This document shows, piece after piece, positions 52,754 through 61,993 of a stretch of 64,000 nucleotides of DNA. Made by a program: the position numbers and the translations under genes. This stretch comes from Hungatella sp. UBA5385 (GTDB taxonomy: Bacteria; Bacillota; Clostridia; Lachnospirales; Lachnospiraceae). Under the pieces are notes generated by a model. It saw only the letters and a list, made by a program, of their open reading frames with translations. It was not told the DNA's origin and made no database searches. The stretch is from the NCBI GenBank assembly GCA_002409995.1, contig DHOR01000040.1, forward strand, positions 145,236 to 209,235, read 5' to 3'. How positions within the stretch are numbered: the first letter of the stretch is position 1; each line of letters opens with the position of its first letter.

Positions 52754-53848
52754 TTAAGACGCCTCCTTCTCTTCTGTATTTTTACTGAAATACCGCTTCA
52801 GAGAGTGACGCTTTCTGAAATCAATCAATGCAGGAGCCCAGTTAAAGATCATCATTACAATGAGAACAATGGCATAAATCAACATTCTGTATGTATTGAA
52901 ACCACGTAAAAGCTCCGGAAGCAGTGTCAGTATCACTGCAGATATAATAGAACCACGGATATTGCCGATTCCGCCCAGCACAACAAATACCAGAATCATA
53001 ATGGACTGGTTATAGCCAAAGTTCTTCTGTGTGGCTGTCAGTGATGATAAGTTATGGGAATAGAGAACTCCCGCTACTCCTGCTAAAGATGCGGAAATGG
53101 CAAAAGCCATCAGCTTATACTTTGTTATATTAATACCAATGGATTCTGCTGCAATTCTGTTATCGCGAACAGACATAATGGCTCTTCCTGATCTGGAATT
53201 GATCAGATTCAGAACAATGAACAGAGTGATTAAAATCAGAATGACTCCAATGGTAAATGTGGCATTTTTCGGAGTGCCTGTAATGCCCATGGCACCGTTA
53301 ATAATAATCTGACCGCCCTCTTCCAGATTTAGCTCTGTGGCATTCTTTAAGGATATATGAAGTCCTCTGGAATCCTTTCCAAGATAAATAACATTCACCA
53401 CATTCTTAATAATCTCGCCAAAAGCAAGGGTTACAATTGCCAGATAGTCGCCTCTCAGACGGAGAACAGGAATTCCTACAATAATTCCAGCCACTGCCGC
53501 AGAAGCAGCACCAACTAAAATAGCCAGGAAAAAACGAATCCCTGCATTTGGAATTGTCTCCAGCATTAAAAGGGAAAACAGGGAACTGGAAAAAGCGCCT
53601 ACACACATAAAACCTGCATGCCCCAGACTCAGCTCACCTAAAATACCTACTGTGAGATTTAAGGAAACAGCCATAATACTATAGATACAAAGAGGTACTA
53701 AAAGTCCCTTCATCAAACTGGTTACATGGCCTCCATTTACCAGAATCTGCACTATAATATAAGCGGCAATCACCATGCCATATGTAATTAAATTACTTCT
53801 TGTTGTCTTATTCAAATGAAACTTCTTACTGTTTATACTTTTATCCAT
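52754..53848 (-). CDS. livM: Branched-chain amino acid ABC transporter permease LivM
   Basis: This permease is 364 residues with about nine hydrophobic segments. GELSLGHAGFMCVGAFSSSL and LRLRGDYLAIVTLAFGEII (the EAA-like contact loop) are LivM blocks; GRAIMSVRDNRIAAESIGIN follows in the C-terminal half. I chose ATG 53848, 7 nt after AGGTG; a GTG at 53857 is too close to it. It pairs with LivH to form the membrane pore. Confidence 0.95.
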   Translation of the reverse strand: MDKSINSKKFHLNKTTRSNLITYGMVIAAYIIVQILVNGGHVTSLMKGLLVPLCIYSIMAVSLNLTVGILGELSLGHAGFMCVGAFSSSLFSLLMLETIPNAGIRFFLAILVGAASAAVAGIIVGIPVLRLRGDYLAIVTLAFGEIIKNVVNVIYLGKDSRGLHISLKNATELNLEEGGQIIINGAMGITGTPKNATFTIGVILILITLFIVLNLINSRSGRAIMSVRDNRIAAESIGINITKYKLMAFAISASLAGVAGVLYSHNLSSLTATQKNFGYNQSIMILVFVVLGGIGNIRGSIISAVILTLLPELLRGFNTYRMLIYAIVLIVMMIFNWAPALIDFRKRHSLKRYFSKNTEEKEAS

Positions 53849-53857
53849 GCCGTTCAC

Positions 53858-54742
53858 CTATACTTTCTCGTTGATCTTCTTGCCAAGAATACCTGTTGGC
53901 TTCACCAGAAGGACAACGATGAGAACTGCAAACACGATTGCGTCAGAAAGCTGGGATGAAATATAGGCTTTGCTTAAGTTTTCAATGACTCCCAGTAAAA
54001 GTCCGCCTAAAAATGCTCCCGGTATGGAACCAATTCCACCGAATACAGCAGCCACAAATGCCTTAATACCAGGCATAGAGCCTGTATAAGGGGTTAATGT
54101 CGGGTATGCGGAACAAAGCAGTGCACCTGCAATGGCTGCAAGAGCGGAGCCAATGGCAAAGGTCAGCGCTATGGTGCCATCTACGTTAATTCCCATAAGC
54201 TGTGCTGCGCCCTTATCTTCTGACACAGCCAGCATTGCCTGACCTGCTTTTGTCTTTTTGATAAAAGTGGTCAAACCTATCATAATAATAATACAAGTAA
54301 CAATTGTAACAATCGTTTCTCCTGATATAGTCAGTTTCCCACCAGCCAGTTTCAGGGCGGGAACTGATACAACAGAAGTAAATGATTTTGGATTTGAACC
54401 GAATACTAACAGTGCGATGTTCTGAAGTAAGTAGCTCACTCCAATTGCAGTAATAAGGACTGCCAGAGGGCTCGCCATACGAAGCGGACGATATGCCACC
54501 TTCTCTATGGTAATGCCCAGCACAGTGCAGACAATCACTGCAACAAGGATAGCAGCAAGGGGCGGAAGACCCATTGTGCTGACCACGGTGAATACCACGT
54601 ATCCTCCAATCATAATAACATCGCCGTGAGCAAAATTAAGCATCTTGGCAATGCCATAAACCATGGTATAGCCGAGAGCAATAATTGCATATACACTGCC
54701 AAGACTCAAACCATTAATAAAATAGGATATGAAACTCATCAT
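53858..54742 (-). CDS. livH: Branched-chain amino acid ABC transporter permease LivH
   Basis: This permease is 294 residues with about eight hydrophobic segments. INGLSLGSVYAIIALGYTMV and KMLNFAHGDVIMIGGYV are typical LivH N-terminal blocks; GTIALTFAIGSALAAIAGAL and AFVAAVFGGIGSIPGAFLGG follow. ATG 54742 is chosen because AGGTG lies 7 nt upstream; ATG 54757 has none, and ATG 54739 is also possible. It is translated close to livM. Confidence 0.94.
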   Translation of the reverse strand: MMSFISYFINGLSLGSVYAIIALGYTMVYGIAKMLNFAHGDVIMIGGYVVFTVVSTMGLPPLAAILVAVIVCTVLGITIEKVAYRPLRMASPLAVLITAIGVSYLLQNIALLVFGSNPKSFTSVVSVPALKLAGGKLTISGETIVTIVTCIIIMIGLTTFIKKTKAGQAMLAVSEDKGAAQLMGINVDGTIALTFAIGSALAAIAGALLCSAYPTLTPYTGSMPGIKAFVAAVFGGIGSIPGAFLGGLLLGVIENLSKAYISSQLSDAIVFAVLIVVLLVKPTGILGKKINEKV

Positions 54743-54785
54743 ACCAACGCACCTCATTCGTTGTTTTTTAGTGTAAATTTACATA

Positions 54786-54812
54786 AGAGGGTCGTCCTGA
54801 GGACGACCCTCT
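54786..54812. repeat. Intergenic hairpin between livJ and livH
   Basis: AGAGGGTCGTCC (54786-54797) pairs perfectly with GGACGACCCTCT (54801-54812) around TGA. There is no strong U-tract on the minus strand, so it may stabilise or partly attenuate the livJ transcript rather than stop it fully. Confidence 0.85.
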
Positions 54813-54842
54813 GTTGGGTCATATACTGAACAAATATAAAAG

Positions 54843-56066
54843 TTACATTGCTGTGTAAACGCCGTCTACAATCTTAACTGCCTTAGGAGCCTTATCCGGC
54901 TCACCGTCTGCAGACCACTTCATGTTTTCACCTGTTAATCCATTAATGGAGATTTCAGTCATAGAAACCTTTAAGATATCACAGATTGTGGAAGCATCCA
55001 TATCAGGAGTCACTCCGCCCTTTTCAGCTGCTGCCTTAATTGCATAAACTGCATCATAAGCATCTGCTGCGAACTGGTTAGGAATCTCGCCGTATTTCTC
55101 CTGGTAAGCGGTTACAAATTTCACTGTTAAATCATCCTGAGCATCTGCTGCGAATGGTGTTAACAGCATAACATCCTCTGCTAAAGTTGTATCAAAGTTC
55201 TCTACAGTTAAAAGTCCGTCAAGACCATCACAGCCAAAGAACTGGGTCTCAAAGCCCATCTGCTTTGCCTGTGCCAGAATTAAAGAAGCCTGTGAATAAT
55301 AAATTGGAAGGAATACAAGCTCTGCGCCTGAATCCTGTGCCTTCTGAATCTGTACGGAGAAGTTAGTGTTGTTATCAGCAGTAAATGCCTCATCTGCTAC
55401 AATCTCAAGTCCCTGGTTCGCTGCTTCTGAAAGGAACTTATCATGAATACCGGATGAATAAACATCTGAGCTGTCATAGATAATGGCAATCTTAGTAGCC
55501 AGCTTGTGCTCGCCGATATACTGAGCGGAAGCTGCACCCTGGTTAGGATCGGAGAAGCATACACGGAACTGATTGTCAAACTTTGCACAGTCCACTGCTG
55601 ATCCTGATGGTGTTAACTGGAACATATTGTCATTGCTGGATTCTGCACCTACAGCAATACATGGAGCTGAGGTTACTGTACCTACTAACATCTGCATATC
55701 CCAGTCTTTTAATGTATTGTAAGCATTAACAGCTTTTTCTGTGTCGCCTTCATCATCCTGGTAATTGTATTCAATCTGTACGCCGCCAATTCCGCCTGCT
55801 GCATTGATTTCATTCACTGCAAGCTCTGCACCGTTTTTAACTGCCTGACCATAGATTGCTGTACTTCCTGTGATTGGTCCGATGGCACCCAGCTTATAAG
55901 TACCTTCTGCTGTGCTGCCTGCTGTTGTCTCACCTGCGGCTGCTGTTTCAGCTGCCTTTCCTGCTGTTGTCTCTGTTGTCTTATCACCGCCGCCGCATGC
56001 TGTTAAAGCTGCAGCCATAGCAAGTGTTAAACCAAGACCTGCTAATTTCTTCATTGATTTTTTCAT
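54843..56066 (-). CDS. livJ: Branched-chain amino acid ABC transporter substrate-binding lipoprotein
   Basis: This is the extracellular ligand receptor of the Liv importer. The product is 407 residues with a signal peptide and lipobox LTACGGG (Cys about residue 24), then a Thr/Ala/Glu-rich linker. The mature periplasmic-binding fold starts YKLGAIGPITGSTAIYGQAV and has NELAVNEINAAGGI-type sequence and KTLKDWDMQMLVGTVTS-like regions (Peripla_BP_6). It leads the operon and is separated from livH by a hairpin, which fits the usual excess of binding protein. The exact ligand is not read from sequence. Confidence 0.94.
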   Translation of the reverse strand: MKKSMKKLAGLGLTLAMAAALTACGGGDKTTETTAGKAAETAAAGETTAGSTAEGTYKLGAIGPITGSTAIYGQAVKNGAELAVNEINAAGGIGGVQIEYNYQDDEGDTEKAVNAYNTLKDWDMQMLVGTVTSAPCIAVGAESSNDNMFQLTPSGSAVDCAKFDNQFRVCFSDPNQGAASAQYIGEHKLATKIAIIYDSSDVYSSGIHDKFLSEAANQGLEIVADEAFTADNNTNFSVQIQKAQDSGAELVFLPIYYSQASLILAQAKQMGFETQFFGCDGLDGLLTVENFDTTLAEDVMLLTPFAADAQDDLTVKFVTAYQEKYGEIPNQFAADAYDAVYAIKAAAEKGGVTPDMDASTICDILKVSMTEISINGLTGENMKWSADGEPDKAPKAVKIVDGVYTAM

Positions 56067-56144
56067 AATTCTTTCCTCCTCTTAATACTAAACATGTCGC
56101 TTTTTGACCTATATAGAGAGCTGACGTCTTTATATATAGTCTCT

Positions 56145-56173
56145 ATAATAAATTGGGATTTTTAAAATGTCAA
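56145..56173 (-). promoter_or_regulatory. livJ operon promoter
   Basis: On the minus strand, a perfect TTGACA (56168-56173), a 17-bp spacer and TATTAT (56145-56150). An inverted repeat (GACTATATA and TATATAGGTC, 56106-56141) begins just after the expected start and may be an operator or leader hairpin. Confidence 0.88.
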
Positions 56174-56214
56174 CTGATTTCACGTTAATCTTAATAAAAG
56201 AAAGCATTTTCTCC

Positions 56215-57225
56215 TTATAAATCCCATGGAAGATCGGAACTTTCTATGGTCTTATCCCGAAGCATCAGTTCCATCACTGCTTCTGATACAGGTTTATTAT
56301 CAAACAAAATAGCATTGACCTGCTCCACAATCGGCATTGATATCCCATGTTCCTTAGAAAGAGCAAAAGCTGCCTTGGCTGAATAGATACCCTCCACCAC
56401 CATCTGAACTTCTTTGGTGGCTTCCTCCATGGTATATCCCTTTCCAATGAGAATTCCTGCCCTCCGGTTACGGCTGTGCATACTTGCACAAGTCACAATC
56501 AAATCACCAATACCGGACAGACCGTTAAATGTCTGGAATTTACCGCCCATAGCTGTTCCTAATCTGGCAATCTCAGCAATTCCTCTTGTAATAAGAGCGG
56601 CCTTTGTATTATCTCCATAACCAAGGCCATCTGCCATGCCGGCAGCCAGTGCGATTACATTCTTAAGAGCACCGCCAAGTTCAATTCCCAGCACATCAGG
56701 GCTTGTATACACACGAAATACCTTGCTCATAAAAATGCTCTGAACATATTCCGCTGTCTTTTTCGTATTTGCACCTGCCACACAGGTAGTCGGAAGCCCT
56801 CTGCTCACCTCTTCCGCATGGCTTGGACCTGATAAAACAGCAATATCCGCCATAGGAAGCTCTTCCTCCAGAAGCTGGGACAGAGTCATTAAGGTGGATT
56901 CTTCAATTCCCTTTGCAACATTTACAATGACCTGACCATAGCGGCAGAACTCTTTCATTCTTGCTGCTGTTGGGCGGACATAAACAGAGGGGACTGCCAT
57001 GACCAGCAAATCCTTGTCTGCCATAGTCTCCTCAAGATTTTCTGTAAACACCATGTCCTCCGGAAGTACCAAATCCGGCAGAGTATGATGGCGGTGAGTA
57101 TTTCTCATCTCCACAATCTCTTCCGGAAGTGCAGACCAGACAGTCACCTGATGTCCATTGTTATAGAGCAGGGCAGCCAGAGCTATTCCCCAGCTTCCTG
57201 ATCCAATCACTCCTATTTTAGCCAT
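56215..57225 (-). CDS. gpsA: Glycerol-3-phosphate dehydrogenase [NAD(P)+]
   Basis: GpsA reduces dihydroxyacetone phosphate to sn-glycerol-3-phosphate for phospholipid synthesis. The product is 336 residues. The N-terminal dinucleotide fold is MAKIGVIGSGSWGIALAALL, the middle has VAKGIEESTLMTLSQ and VLSGPSHAEEV, and the active-site Lys region is ELGGALKNVIALAAGM. It follows plsY by 14 nt, so the next two phospholipid-entry steps are encoded side by side. Confidence 0.96.
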   Translation of the reverse strand: MAKIGVIGSGSWGIALAALLYNNGHQVTVWSALPEEIVEMRNTHRHHTLPDLVLPEDMVFTENLEETMADKDLLVMAVPSVYVRPTAARMKEFCRYGQVIVNVAKGIEESTLMTLSQLLEEELPMADIAVLSGPSHAEEVSRGLPTTCVAGANTKKTAEYVQSIFMSKVFRVYTSPDVLGIELGGALKNVIALAAGMADGLGYGDNTKAALITRGIAEIARLGTAMGGKFQTFNGLSGIGDLIVTCASMHSRNRRAGILIGKGYTMEEATKEVQMVVEGIYSAKAAFALSKEHGISMPIVEQVNAILFDNKPVSEAVMELMLRDKTIESSDLPWDL

Positions 57226-57239
57226 ATTCCTTCCCCTCC

Positions 57240-57872
57240 CTATTTTTTAGCTGAACCCAGTTTACTTTCAGTTCCACTGAGCAGGCGCTTAATATTGGCG
57301 CGATGGCGCCAGAGTGCCTGAATACAGATAATGGCTGCAACCACGTAAAACTCTATGAGATAGCCGCTTCCCACGCCGTAAAGTCCGCCTCCCAGGATTA
57401 CCATCCAGAGAAAGAACAAAACAGCAACAGCTATAGAACCCAAAGATACATATCTTGTAATGATGACCAGCAGTAAAAATACAGTCAGCTCCGCAGCCGT
57501 CAGCTTTAAATCCATGGCTACAATTAGACCTGCTGTAGCTGCAATTCCTTTTCCGCCTTTAAAATTTAAGTAAAAAGGATAGTTGTGCCCCAAAATTACA
57601 CCAAGTCCTGTATACATCATCAGCAGATACATAATATCAGGCTGATGATTAAAGATAACGCGCACTGCTATACATGGAATTAAGCATTTGAGAAAATCTC
57701 CGAAGAATACAATGGCTCCGGCTTTTTTCCCTAACACACGAAGTACATTGGTTGAGCCGGAATTGCCGCTTCCATAATTGCGGATATCAATTTTCTGAGA
57801 TTTTCCATACAGATAGCCAGATTGAATAAGGCCGCACATATAACCTACAGCCAGACAGATGATCCTCTCCAT
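57240..57872 (-). CDS. plsY: Glycerol-3-phosphate acyltransferase PlsY
   Basis: PlsY transfers an acyl group from acyl phosphate to glycerol-3-phosphate, giving lysophosphatidate. The product is 210 residues with about five hydrophobic segments. Motifs are DIRNYGSGNSGSTNVLRVLG (motif 1), GHNYPFYLNFKGGKGIAATA (motif 2) and a third region near SLGSIAVAV. ATG 57872 lies 3 nt after the der stop. Confidence 0.96.
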   Translation of the reverse strand: MERIICLAVGYMCGLIQSGYLYGKSQKIDIRNYGSGNSGSTNVLRVLGKKAGAIVFFGDFLKCLIPCIAVRVIFNHQPDIMYLLMMYTGLGVILGHNYPFYLNFKGGKGIAATAGLIVAMDLKLTAAELTVFLLLVIITRYVSLGSIAVAVLFFLWMVILGGGLYGVGSGYLIEFYVVAAIICIQALWRHRANIKRLLSGTESKLGSAKK

Positions 57873-57875
57873 ACC

Positions 57876-59204
57876 TTACTGTTCCTTTCCGCTTCGTTCT
57901 CTTGCAATAAATCTTAAGGAAGTGCCACGGAATCCGAAAGCCTCCCTGATCTTATTCTCAATATAACGTGTATAGGAAAAATGCATCAACTGCTTGTCAT
58001 TGACAAAGATGACAAAAGTCGGCGGTTTTACCGCAACCTGAGTGATATAATAAAGCCTTAAGCGTTTACCCTTATCAGATGGCGGCTGCTGCAGTGCCAC
58101 AGCCTCTGTCATAATCTCATTGAGAACACCTGTGGCAACTCTTAAGTTCTGGTTCTCTCTCACCATATCAATAAGTTCAAACAACTTATTCATTCTCTGG
58201 CCTGTTTTGGCTGATATGAATATAAACTCAGCATATTGCATAAATGATAAGGTGTCCTTAATTTTTCTGGTATATTCATATATGGTTTTGTCATCCTTTT
58301 CAATGGCATCCCACTTATTAACAGCTACAATAATGCCTTTTCCACGGTCATGGGCAATTCCTGCAATCTTGGCATCCTGCTCTGTAACACCTTCTTCAGC
58401 ATCAATTACTATGACAACAACATCAGCGCGTTCCACCGCTGTTACAGTACGGATAATGCTGTAACGCTCCAAATCTTCCTTAATCTTGCTCTTACGTCTG
58501 ATACCGGCTGTATCAATAAACACATATTCAGTACCATTATGAACAATCTCTGTATCAACAGCATCTCTTGTAGTTCCTGCAATATCCGATACAATGACAC
58601 GGTTTTCACCCAGCAGGTGGTTAATAATAGAAGATTTACCTACGTTTGGTTTTCCAACAATTGCAATTCTTGGACGCTCATCCTCTTCCTCTTCATACTG
58701 TGACAGATCAAAATGTTTTGTCACCTCATCAAGAAGCTCTCCAAGACCAAGTCTGGAAGCAGCAGATACAGGAACTGGATCACCGATTCCCAGATTGTAA
58801 AACTCATAAACATCATTGCCGAATTTGGTAAAGCTGTCCACCTTATTAACAGCCAGCACAACCGGCTTTCTGGATTTACGCAGCATATCTGCCACCTTGG
58901 AATCTGAATCCACCAGTCCCTGGCGCACATCTACAATGAAAATAATTACATCTGCTGTAGCTATAGCAATCTCTGCCTGCTCTCTCATCTGGGAGAGAAT
59001 AATATCACTGCTGTCCGGCTCAATACCACCTGTATCTATTAAGGTGAAATTCATATCCAGCCATGAACAATCTGCATAAATACGATCTCTTGTAACACCG
59101 GGAGTATCCTTTACAATGGAAATCGCCTCTCCCGCTAAAACATTAAACAACGTAGACTTGCCCACATTGGGACGGCCTACGATGGCAACTACTGGTTTAC
59201 TCAT
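57876..59204 (-). CDS. der: Ribosome biogenesis GTPase Der
   Basis: Der (EngA) is the double-GTPase needed for 50S assembly. The product is 442 residues. Domain 1 has VAIVGRPNVGKSTLFNVLAG, DTPGVTRDR and NKVDS; domain 2 has IVGKPNVGKSSIINHLLG, DIAGTTRDAVDTE and NKWDAIEKD. A KH-like C-terminal domain starts near 360 (LNEIMTEAVALQQPP). ATG 59204 overlaps the end of the DUF512 gene by 8 nt, with AAAGGAG inside that gene. Confidence 0.97.
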   Translation of the reverse strand: MSKPVVAIVGRPNVGKSTLFNVLAGEAISIVKDTPGVTRDRIYADCSWLDMNFTLIDTGGIEPDSSDIILSQMREQAEIAIATADVIIFIVDVRQGLVDSDSKVADMLRKSRKPVVLAVNKVDSFTKFGNDVYEFYNLGIGDPVPVSAASRLGLGELLDEVTKHFDLSQYEEEEDERPRIAIVGKPNVGKSSIINHLLGENRVIVSDIAGTTRDAVDTEIVHNGTEYVFIDTAGIRRKSKIKEDLERYSIIRTVTAVERADVVVIVIDAEEGVTEQDAKIAGIAHDRGKGIIVAVNKWDAIEKDDKTIYEYTRKIKDTLSFMQYAEFIFISAKTGQRMNKLFELIDMVRENQNLRVATGVLNEIMTEAVALQQPPSDKGKRLRLYYITQVAVKPPTFVIFVNDKQLMHFSYTRYIENKIREAFGFRGTSLRFIARERSGKEQ

Positions 59205-60567
59205 ATGAAATCTCCTTTAACTCATATCCTTCATAATCTGCAGCCGATTCTTCCACTGGATTTAAAACTGCAGAAACAAAATCCTGACCGCTTGATTTTA
59301 CAATATCTACCCGGACTTGTAAAGCTTTTTGTACTTCATCCCGAGTCACATCATCAAGAAAAACATCTTCTCCGCTTCTGAACATACACTCAGGCAGAAG
59401 CAGCCTTTCTCCCAGTGGTTTCCCTTTTAGCTGGGCCATTAAATCCTGTCCTGTAATCAGTCCTGCAACTGTGATTTCATGACCAAAGAACTCATTGGTA
59501 ATCTGGTAAATATGGATAGTTCTCTCCGGGAATTTCTCCATTATCTTCTTTGCGTGATCACTGATATATGGGTAAGCCAGTTTTCCTGTTGCAATGGAAA
59601 CTTCTCCTGCTGATTCATCACCTTCCAGCTCTTCCAGTGCAAAAGCCACCTCTTCTTCTAAAAGTCTCAGCATCCCCACACCATTTTCCAGCTGAATATA
59701 ACCATCATATCGGTTTTCTTCCGGAATTGGCCGCTCTGCCAGAATATAGAATTCATCGCTTGCATGAACAAAATGGCTGTTATAACTTTTATACAGCTTC
59801 TTCTGCCAGCCTTCAATGATATCAATTGCCTTTTCGGCATCTTCTTTATTAAGAAGCTCCAGAGGGTATAATCCATCTCTGAATTTGGTCAGCCCTACAG
59901 GAACCACAGATACACTTTCCATATAAGGAAGAAACTCCGATAAATCCCTGATGGACCGCTCCAGCTCTTCTCCGTCATTTAAGCCTTTACACAGTACAAT
60001 CTGTCCATTCATGGAAATACCAGCATCATAAAGCTGGCGGATTTTAGCCAAATCCCTTCCTGCAAACCGATTGTGAAGCATTTCACAACGAAGCTCCGGA
60101 TTGGTTGTATGAACGGAAATATTAATGGGCGCCAGTTTAAAGCGGATAATCCGTTCTATATCATGGTCACTCATATTGGTGAGAGTTACATAATTGCCCT
60201 GTAAAAAGGAAAGCCTGGAATCGTCATCTTTAAAATAGAGAGTTTCTCTCATTCCAGGGGGCATCTGGTCAATAAAACAGAATACACACTGATTCCTGCA
60301 GGAACGGTATTCACTCATCAGCCCATTTTCAAAGGTGATTCCCAAATCTTCATAATCATGTTCAATGTCCAGTTCCCATTCTTCTCCATTGCTCTTTCTC
60401 ACCACCATAACAATGGATTCACTGTTTCTATAATATTCATAATCGAAAATATCTTCAATCTCATTGCCGTCTATAGTTAAGACTGCATCTCCCGGTTCCA
60501 GCTCCAGCTGTTCTGCAATAGAGCCCGAATCTATGGACTTAATCACGTGTCCTTTATTCTTCTTCAT
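59197..60567 (-). CDS. DUF512 radical-SAM-type protein
   Basis: The product is 456 residues. The N-terminus is a PDZ-like domain (GHVIKSIDSGSIAEQLELEP and VLTIDGNEIED). A CX3CX2C cluster (CRNQCVFC) fits a radical-SAM iron-sulfur site, then FCFIDQMPPGMRETLYFKDD. The C-terminal DUF512 domain follows (GVGMLRLLEEEVAFALEELE). The substrate is unknown. The link to der directly downstream is a conserved Clostridial pair, hinting at a role connected to ribosome or RNA biology, but this is inference. Confidence 0.92.
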   Translation of the reverse strand: MKKNKGHVIKSIDSGSIAEQLELEPGDAVLTIDGNEIEDIFDYEYYRNSESIVMVVRKSNGEEWELDIEHDYEDLGITFENGLMSEYRSCRNQCVFCFIDQMPPGMRETLYFKDDDSRLSFLQGNYVTLTNMSDHDIERIIRFKLAPINISVHTTNPELRCEMLHNRFAGRDLAKIRQLYDAGISMNGQIVLCKGLNDGEELERSIRDLSEFLPYMESVSVVPVGLTKFRDGLYPLELLNKEDAEKAIDIIEGWQKKLYKSYNSHFVHASDEFYILAERPIPEENRYDGYIQLENGVGMLRLLEEEVAFALEELEGDESAGEVSIATGKLAYPYISDHAKKIMEKFPERTIHIYQITNEFFGHEITVAGLITGQDLMAQLKGKPLGERLLLPECMFRSGEDVFLDDVTRDEVQKALQVRVDIVKSSGQDFVSAVLNPVEESAADYEGYELKEISYE

Positions 60568-60602
60568 GCTTTGGTAATACCCTTCTTTCTTCTGTTGATT
60601 CT

Positions 60603-60631
60603 ATCATAACAAGATTATTCTTCTTTGTAAA
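60603..60631 (-). promoter_or_regulatory. Promoter of the DUF512-der-plsY-gpsA run
   Basis: On the minus strand, TTTACA (60626-60631), a 17-bp spacer and TATGAT (60603-60608). It diverges from the prs promoter about 70 bp away. Confidence 0.75.
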
Positions 60632-60674
60632 GGAAGCCTTTTTTGTTTTTTTAATTGAAATACCTCTAAGACTA

Positions 60675-60704
60675 TTGACTCTATATGTCGAAAAATGGTA
60701 TAAA
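60675..60704 (+). promoter_or_regulatory. prs promoter
   Basis: TTGACT (60675-60680), an 18-bp spacer and TATAAA (60699-60704), giving a start near 60710-60712. Confidence 0.7.
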
Positions 60705-60709
60705 TGGAT

Positions 60710-60764
60710 GTAAGATTATGGACAGGCAGTCTTACGCTGTCTGTTTTTATTATGGAGGAATCTT
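60710..60764 (+). promoter_or_regulatory. Candidate attenuator/pseudoknot leader of prs
   Basis: GACAGGCAG (60721-60729) pairs with CTGTCTGTT (60737-60745; two G-U pairs) and runs into TTTTT, a terminator-like hairpin 24 nt before the ATG. Its loop TCTTAC (60730-60735) is a perfect complement of GTAAGA (60710-60715) at the expected RNA 5' end. AAGATT (60712-60717) can instead pair with AATCTT (60759-60764), next to the ribosome site GGAGG. The alternative pairings suggest a switch; no ligand is known. Confidence 0.5.
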
Positions 60765-60768
60765 TATC

Positions 60769-61977
60769 ATGGCAAATGATTATGTATTTAATGACCAGCT
60801 CCCTGTTGCCCCTTTAAAAATTGCGGCACTGGAAAGCTGCCGGGAACTTGCCCAGACAGTGAACAACCACATTGTGGGTTTCCGTAGAAATGATATCGAG
60901 GAGTTAAAGCGACGTGAAGCTGATCTTCACTACCGTGGTTACGATGTCGATTCGTATCTTCTTAAATGCGAATGTCCCCGCTTTGGAAGCGGTGAGGCAA
61001 AGGGAATTATAAAGGAATCCGTTCGCGGAGCAGATGTATTTGCAATGGTAGATGTTACCAATTACAGTCTTTCCTATTCCATTAACGGCTATACAAACCA
61101 TATGTCCCCTGACAATCATTTTCAGGATTTAAAGCGGATTATCGGAGCAAGTGTTGCAACTGCACACAGAGTCAACGTCATTATGCCTTTCCTGTATGAA
61201 AGCCGCCAGCACAAGAAGACCAAACGTGAGTCCTTAGACTGTGCCATGGCACTGGATGAGCTGGTGAAAATGGGTGTCAGCAATATTATCACCTTTGATG
61301 CACATGATCCCCGTGTTCAAAACGCCATTCCATTAAGCGGATTTGACAACTTTATGCCAACCTACCAGTTTGTAAAGGCTGTTTTAAACAAATATCCGAA
61401 CCTTAAAATTGATAAGGAGAACTTCATGGTCATCAGCCCTGATGAAGGAGCTATGGACAGAGCAGTTTACCTTGCCAACAATCTAAGTGTAGATATGGGT
61501 ATGTTCTACAAGAGACGTGACTATTCCAAGATCATTGACGGACGTAATCCCATTGTGGCACACGAGTTCTTAGGCTCTTCTGTAGAAGGCAAAACAGTGC
61601 TGATCATCGATGATATGATCTCATCTGGAGAAAGTATGCTGGATACTGCAAAGGAATTAAAGGAACGGAAAGCAGGCAAGGTCATTGTATGCTGTACCTT
61701 CGGTCTCTTTACCAATGGTCTGGAGAAATTTGATGAATACTATGCAAAGGGCCATATAGACTGTGTGGTTACTACCAATTTAAACTATCGGCCAGCAGAT
61801 TTATTGGCAAGAGAATGGTACGTGGAGGCTGATATCAGCAAATATCTTGCAGCCATTATCAACTCCTTAAATCATAATGTATCCATCAGTACTGCTCTTT
61901 CCCCAACTGCTAAGATCCAGAAGATTTTGCAGAAATATCATAGCGATGGTTATGATTATTACCAGACGATCATATAA
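60769..61977 (+). CDS. prs: Long-form ribose-phosphate pyrophosphokinase (PRPP synthetase)
   Basis: Prs makes PRPP from ribose-5-phosphate and ATP for nucleotide, His and Trp synthesis. The product is 402 residues, about 85 longer than classical Prs (about 315). It retains the PRPP loop TVLIIDDMISSGESMLDTAK, the RP-loop-like YESRQHKKTKRES and a catalytic His in ITFDAHDPR. The N-terminal third (NDIEELKRREADLHYRGYDV) is an extension without an obvious match. ATG 60769 follows TGGAGGAATC; a longer frame to 60685 is leader RNA. It is alone on the plus strand. Confidence 0.93.
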   Translation: MANDYVFNDQLPVAPLKIAALESCRELAQTVNNHIVGFRRNDIEELKRREADLHYRGYDVDSYLLKCECPRFGSGEAKGIIKESVRGADVFAMVDVTNYSLSYSINGYTNHMSPDNHFQDLKRIIGASVATAHRVNVIMPFLYESRQHKKTKRESLDCAMALDELVKMGVSNIITFDAHDPRVQNAIPLSGFDNFMPTYQFVKAVLNKYPNLKIDKENFMVISPDEGAMDRAVYLANNLSVDMGMFYKRRDYSKIIDGRNPIVAHEFLGSSVEGKTVLIIDDMISSGESMLDTAKELKERKAGKVIVCCTFGLFTNGLEKFDEYYAKGHIDCVVTTNLNYRPADLLAREWYVEADISKYLAAIINSLNHNVSISTALSPTAKIQKILQKYHSDGYDYYQTII

Positions 61978-61993
61978 GCGGAATGTACATAAG

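Noticed and set aside
60685..60768. 28-residue extension of Prs
   Set aside because: It runs through the promoter -10 and the terminator-like leader, and GGAGG stands before ATG 60769.
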